A program made the position numbers and the translations under genes. A stretch of DNA of 64,000 bases from Flavobacteriaceae bacterium (GTDB lineage: Bacteria; Bacteroidota; Bacteroidia; Flavobacteriales; Flavobacteriaceae): positions 146,456 through 210,455 of the forward strand of contig SIHP01000010.1 of the NCBI GenBank assembly GCA_004762155.1, in the 5' to 3' direction. Position 1 is the stretch's first letter. The number at the start of each line of letters is the position of its first letter. Under the pieces are notes generated by a model. That model ran no database searches. It worked only from the letters and a program-made list of their open reading frames with translations, and had not been told where the DNA came from. Of the stretch, positions 59,706 through 64,000 are shown piece after piece.

Positions 59706-62432
59706 ATGAAGAAAAAATTATTATTTTTATTATTTACGGTATTAATTACTAGTGTGGGTATTTCACAAGAAAAAACGCTCACAATAGGTACAAGTACAAG
59801 TTCGTCAGCTACAAGAGGACCTTTTCAGCGTTCAGATTCTGGCTCTAATTCTGTTTTCTCACGTGGTAATCTTGTATATACCGCAGCGGAATTAAGTAAC
59901 TTAACATCTACTTCAACTATTACTAAAATAAATTTTGATTTAGGATCTACAAATATTATCGATGCAACTGGAAATGCTATTTTGAATATTTACATGAAAA
60001 ATTCGAGTGTAACAGAAGCAACCACTATTGCTGACTGGGATGTTGCTATAGCAGGATATACTTTAGTTGGTACTTATACTTTTAACACCACTAATAATTT
60101 TCCTGGAGTAGAAGGTTTTTTAAGTTTTGATTTGGATACTGACTTTGATTATAGCGGAAATACCTTAGAAGTTGCAATAGATTGGGATTGTTCTGGTTTG
60201 ACTTCTACAAATGCCGATGCAAATTTATTGTTGACTGGTAATGGTTCTTTAAATTGGCATTGGACTGCAACAGCTCATAATTCATTAACTTACAGTGCAT
60301 CAAGTTCAGCTCCAACTTCAACAGGAAACTTAAAAGCTCAACGAGCGAATACACAGTTTGTTTACACAGATCCTAATGCTGCAGATGAATTAATAATTGG
60401 TACGTCTACAAGTTCATCAGCAACAAGAGGACCTTTTCAACGTTCTAGCTCACCATCAACTTCTACTATCTCTCGTGGTAATCTTGTTTATACAGCGGCA
60501 GAATTAACCTCTTTAGGTTCAGGAGGTTTAGGTGCTCTTATATCAGCAATTGATTTTGATTTAGGTTCTACAAATATTATTGATGCAACTGGTAATGCTA
60601 TATTGAATATTTATATGAAAAATTCAAGTGTAACAGAAGCAACTACAATTCCTGATTGGGATGCTGCTTTAGCTGGATATACTTTAGTTGGTACTTATAC
60701 TTTTAATACTACAAATAATTTTCCAGGAGCAGAAGGTTTTTTAAGTTTTGATTTATCATCAGAATTTGAGTATACAGGAGGAACTCTTGAGGTAGCTATA
60801 GATTGGAATTGTTCTGGTTTAACATCTACAAATGCTGATGCAAATTTATTATTTACTGATAATGGTTCATTAAACTGGCATTGGACAGCTACGGCACATA
60901 ACTCTTTAACATATAGCGCTTCTAGTTCTGCTCCAACTTCAACAGGAAACTTAAAATCTGAAAGAGCAAATACAAAGTTTACTTTTAGATCATTAAGAAC
61001 TAGTACTTGGGATGGAAGTATTGATAACGACTGGGATACAACTGCTAACTGGAGTGATGAAATAATACCAACAGAACTTGCAACTGTTATTATTCCATCT
61101 GGGTTAACAAATTACCCTACAATTTCATCAGCTGCTACTGCAAAGTCTATTAATATAGCTTCAGGTGCTTCATTAATAGCTAATACTTCAGTTACTTCGG
61201 ATGTTACTTATAATAGAAATTTACCAACTACTAACTGGTATTTGGTTTCTTCTCCTGTTGGAGGTGAGACAATTGAAGATATTATTGCTAATCATACTCT
61301 TGCAACAGGAACTTCTCCTAATATAGGTATAGCTCCTTATTTAGTAGCATCTGCAACTTGGGATTATCAAGCTGCTTCATCCACAGGAACTTTAAATAGT
61401 GGTCAAGGTTATTCCGTAAAAATGGCTGCTTCAGGAGATATGTCTTTTACAGGTACTATAAATACTTCTAATGTGAGTTCTGCTATTATAAATGGTGCTA
61501 ATTCATTTAACTTAATTGGTAATCCATTTACATCTTATGTGAATTCTGATACTTTTGCTACTGCAAATACAGGTTTTCTTTCTGAAGAAACTATTTGGTT
61601 GTGGGATGGTTCACAATATGTTACTTATAATGCAGCAAATCCAATTGAGATAGCTCCTGGTCAAGGATTTTTTGTTTTGGCTTCTGCTAGTAACAATGTA
61701 ACTTTTAATACATCAAATCAAAGTCATCAATCAGATACTTTTATGAGACAATCACCTAATTCTAACTTTGAATTATTTGTTAAGAATGGGGATAATAAAA
61801 AATCTACAAAAGTATTTTATATTGATAATGCTACTACAAGTTTTGATAATAGTTATGATTCAAGTATTTTTAGTGGAGTTGAATCAGATTTTAATGTTTT
61901 TACTGAATTAATAACTGAAAACGAAGGAAAAAGACTTGCAATTCAATCAATACCTAGCGATAATACCTTAACAATACCTGTAGGAATAACAGCTAAAGCT
62001 GGCGATGAATTAACATTCTCCTCTGAATCTTATAGCTTACCTAATGATGTTACTATATATTTAGAAGATAAAAATAATAACGAATATATTAATTTATCTG
62101 AAGGTGAATATAAAGTTGTTTTAAACGAAGATAATAATGGAATAGGTACATATTATATACATACGCAAGCTAAAAGTTTGAGTACTATAGACAATGATAT
62201 TAGTAATGTAAGCGTTTACAAGTCCAATAATAAAGAACTTACAATAGCAGGCTTAAATACAAATGGAGATATTACAATAACTTCTTTATTAGGTAAAAGA
62301 GTATTGGAAACGAGTATTGATTCTAATGGTGTTAGTAAAATAAACTTACCATCATACTTAAGTTCTGGTATTTACATAGTTAATTTAAATACTGACTTAG
62401 GTAAAATTACTAAGAAAATAATTTTAGAATAA
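59706..62432 (+). CDS. T9SS surface protein with a tandem internal duplication
   Basis: 908 aa. Signal peptide ends VGISQ. Residues about 24-222 and 231-430 are two near-identical repeats (each with GTSTSSSATRGPFQRS, IDATGNAILNIYMKNSSV and LNWHWTATAHNSLTYSAS), beta-rich. A central region (440-680) has WDGS and GNPFTSYVN strands as in flavobacterial adhesins. A T9SS C-terminal sorting domain follows (about 835-908, ending KITKKIILE). Probably a surface adhesin. A 55-aa companion gene starts 27 bp downstream. Confidence 0.8.
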   Translation: MKKKLLFLLFTVLITSVGISQEKTLTIGTSTSSSATRGPFQRSDSGSNSVFSRGNLVYTAAELSNLTSTSTITKINFDLGSTNIIDATGNAILNIYMKNSSVTEATTIADWDVAIAGYTLVGTYTFNTTNNFPGVEGFLSFDLDTDFDYSGNTLEVAIDWDCSGLTSTNADANLLLTGNGSLNWHWTATAHNSLTYSASSSAPTSTGNLKAQRANTQFVYTDPNAADELIIGTSTSSSATRGPFQRSSSPSTSTISRGNLVYTAAELTSLGSGGLGALISAIDFDLGSTNIIDATGNAILNIYMKNSSVTEATTIPDWDAALAGYTLVGTYTFNTTNNFPGAEGFLSFDLSSEFEYTGGTLEVAIDWNCSGLTSTNADANLLFTDNGSLNWHWTATAHNSLTYSASSSAPTSTGNLKSERANTKFTFRSLRTSTWDGSIDNDWDTTANWSDEIIPTELATVIIPSGLTNYPTISSAATAKSINIASGASLIANTSVTSDVTYNRNLPTTNWYLVSSPVGGETIEDIIANHTLATGTSPNIGIAPYLVASATWDYQAASSTGTLNSGQGYSVKMAASGDMSFTGTINTSNVSSAIINGANSFNLIGNPFTSYVNSDTFATANTGFLSEETIWLWDGSQYVTYNAANPIEIAPGQGFFVLASASNNVTFNTSNQSHQSDTFMRQSPNSNFELFVKNGDNKKSTKVFYIDNATTSFDNSYDSSIFSGVESDFNVFTELITENEGKRLAIQSIPSDNTLTIPVGITAKAGDELTFSSESYSLPNDVTIYLEDKNNNEYINLSEGEYKVVLNEDNNGIGTYYIHTQAKSLSTIDNDISNVSVYKSNNKELTIAGLNTNGDITITSLLGKRVLETSIDSNGVSKINLPSYLSSGIYIVNLNTDLGKITKKIILE

Positions 62433-62458
62433 TATATCATCCCTTTAAAACTAACATC

Positions 62459-62626
62459 ATGAATACTGACAATAAAAATAAAAAAGATATATCACGTAAA
62501 GATGCTATTAAAAAAATAGGCCATTATGGTAAATATGCAGCTTTAACAGCCATTGGAACTTATATGGTATTAAACCCTCAAAAAGCACAAGCTTCATCAC
62601 CTGAAGATCCAGGTGATGGTTTTTAA
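62459..62626 (+). CDS. 55-aa Tat-like small exported protein
   Basis: MNTDNKNKKDISRKDAIKKI opens a basic N-terminus with an SRKDAIKKIG motif resembling a weak twin-arginine signal. It is followed by a hydrophobic stretch (YAALTAIGTYMVLNP), QKAQASS and a Pro/Gly/Asp tail (PEDPGDGF). Such short genes often accompany large T9SS proteins in flavobacteria. It lies 27 bp after the 908-aa gene and before a strong terminator, so it is in the same transcript. Confidence 0.7.
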   Translation: MNTDNKNKKDISRKDAIKKIGHYGKYAALTAIGTYMVLNPQKAQASSPEDPGDGF

Positions 62627-62651
62627 TAATTACAACCTGTTATAAATAAAA

Positions 62652-62684
62652 TAAATCAGCAAGTTTTAAAAACTTGCTGATTTT
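62652..62684 (+). terminator. Intrinsic terminator
   Basis: Perfect arms AAATCAGCAAGTTTT and AAAACTTGCTGATTT with a T-run to the right, 26 bp after the 55-aa gene. Confidence 0.85.
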
Positions 62685-62812
62685 TTATTTATAATTAGCA
62701 CTTGTTATATTTAAACCGTAAGAAAATGAAATAAAACTATACTATCAATTAGTTAACTAACACCAATTAAAATATAATTTTACGTTAATTTTTCATATAT
62801 TTAGTTATAGGA

Positions 62813-63907
62813 ATGATATCAACAACAGTAATAAAAGAGAGTATTAAAGAATTACAAGAGTTAAGACCAAAGCAAACTACAATAAGTAATTCCAAACGCT
62901 TGGAGAGTTTGATTTTATATAAGTCAGCTCAATTTGATACTCTTGACTCCATATCCAAGGGTTTATCAATTAGTGCATCTACATTAGATAAATGGCTTTC
63001 AATTTATCGTAAAGAAGGTATTGATATTTTGCTCAAAATAAAAAAGCGCAAACGAAACTCAAAGTTTATTACTCCTGAAATTCATAAGGGGTTAAAAGAA
63101 CGAGTACAAAACCCAAAGACTTTTTTCAATGGTTTTTGGGATGCACAGCAATGGATAAAGGATACTTATGGTGTTGATGTTGAATACCAATTGCTTTGGC
63201 ATTATATGACTTATAAACTAAAAGCTAAACTCAAAATTCCTAGAAGGAGTAATATCAAAAAAGATTCAGAAGCTACAGCTGCTTTTTTAAAAACTCCCTA
63301 ATGTTTTTAACAAAGTTAGAAAGAATCTAAATAAAGATAAGTTTACTAGTGTAAACATTTATTTTCAAGATGAATCACGGTTCGGGTTGAAAACTTTTGT
63401 GGGAAGGTACTTATCACAAGTAGGTATACGACCACTAGTAAACTATCGACATAAATTCCCAAATACGTACTTGTGGGGTAGTTATTCGCCCATTACACTG
63501 GCGATAGTTTCCTATGGGAAGTTAATGGTGTTGATTGTAAAATATTCGAAGCATATTTGGAATAATTTTCAAAACAAAACCCTAACGAGTATAAAATTGT
63601 CGTTATTGATAATGCCGCTTTTCATTTTACTAAAAACATGAACATTCCTGATAATATATACCCACTAAGAATTCCTCTTTACACTCCAGAACTAAATCCA
63701 TGTGAACAAATTTGGCAATATATTAAGCAACGCTATAAAACCAAACAATTTAAATCTATGAAACAACTAAAGCAATGGCTTTATAAAATGGTATGTGATA
63801 TGGATAAAGAAACCATAATGTCAATTACAGCTAATAGACATTACAAAAACCTGTTTTTAAATTTTAATTGGTATAATTACTCCATATATTATATACAAGA
63901 GCTTTAA
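62813..63907 (+). pseudogene. IS630-family transposase, inactivated
   Basis: The pieces join to one IS630 transposase of about 360 aa. The N-terminal part has helix-turn-helix (SISKGLSISASTLDKWLSIY). The middle part carries the first catalytic Asp (VNIYFQDESRFGL). The end carries the second Asp and the Glu (IVVIDNAAFHF, YTPELNPCEQIWQ). The frame shifts by +1 near 63300 (CCC TAA T), shifts again near 63500, and a TAA interrupts the last frame near 63570. The first shift could be programmed, the others not. Terminal repeats were not identified. Confidence 0.8.
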
Positions 63908-64000
63908 AATCTAGACAAATTCGTATTAAAAGAAGAGATAATCTTATATCTAACTCATCATTAGCTTAGATAAGCTAAGAAAGTTTTAAAATAAGGATAA

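Overview
The window is AT-rich DNA from a member of the Bacteroidota, most likely a marine Flavobacteriaceae species. The grounds are several type IX secretion (T9SS) C-terminal sorting domains, a PL6 alginate lyase, TAnnTTTG-type -7 promoter boxes, weak Shine-Dalgarno sequences and LytTR-type regulators. The genus cannot be fixed from the sequence alone.

Left part (1-29.5 kb): polysaccharide handling and signalling. 0-3.7 kb is the edge of an alginate-use locus: a truncated secreted protein, a PL6 lyase and a T9SS-sorted protein behind FadR/GntR-like palindromes. 3.9-7.0 kb holds a LytTR regulator, a TPR histidine kinase and an unknown protein. 7.2-20.5 kb reads as an exopolysaccharide locus: a receiver domain fused to a family 2 glycosyltransferase, a GT-C-like membrane protein, an Ig-like protein, a clan GH-A hydrolase, a GT4, a Wzx-like flippase, a STAS protein and a TPR/beta-barrel export protein. 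20.6-23.2 kb is a large T9SS protein. 23.3-29.5 kb is a seven-gene overlapping operon that reads as a nitric-oxide-sensing phosphorelay: receiver, H-NOX, PAS kinase, FIST (NosP-like) protein, kinase, Hpt and LytTR regulator. LytTR-like half-sites (ACCATTCGT on the minus strand), two of them paired at exactly 21 bp, lie upstream of this operon, of the large secreted protein and of the polysaccharide genes. This suggests that NO sensing controls surface polysaccharide.

Middle part (29.5-53.6 kb): an RNA-repair and tRNA island, almost all on the minus strand. From high to low coordinate it has an operon led by an RtcB ligase (RtcB, three unknown proteins, a CxxC peptide, two YcgL-like nucleotidyltransferases, a DUF434/PIN-like protein and one unknown). 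Next come an ABC/MtfA block and an S24/S26-like mini-peptidase. A second operon follows (unknown, RtcB, nucleotidyltransferase, PrfH release factor, TPR). Then come two double-glycine-leader Cys-rich peptides, seven divergent tRNA genes, a YkuK RNase H-like protein, a tRNA-like non-coding RNA that looks circularly permuted, and a soluble SPFH/Band-7 protein. The strongest new link is a near-identical promoter of about 39 bp, with fixed internal spacing, in front of the rtcB operon (53.55 kb) and in front of the tRNA-like RNA/SPFH unit (33.44 kb). The two are therefore probably co-induced parts of one system. A 33-bp palindrome is scattered four times through the island.

Right part (53.7-64 kb): plus-strand genes for a subtilisin-like protease, an HD-type hydrolase, a CAP-domain protein and a WYL regulator. 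After these come a T9SS protein with an internal duplication, its 55-aa partner, and a decayed IS630 element at the edge.
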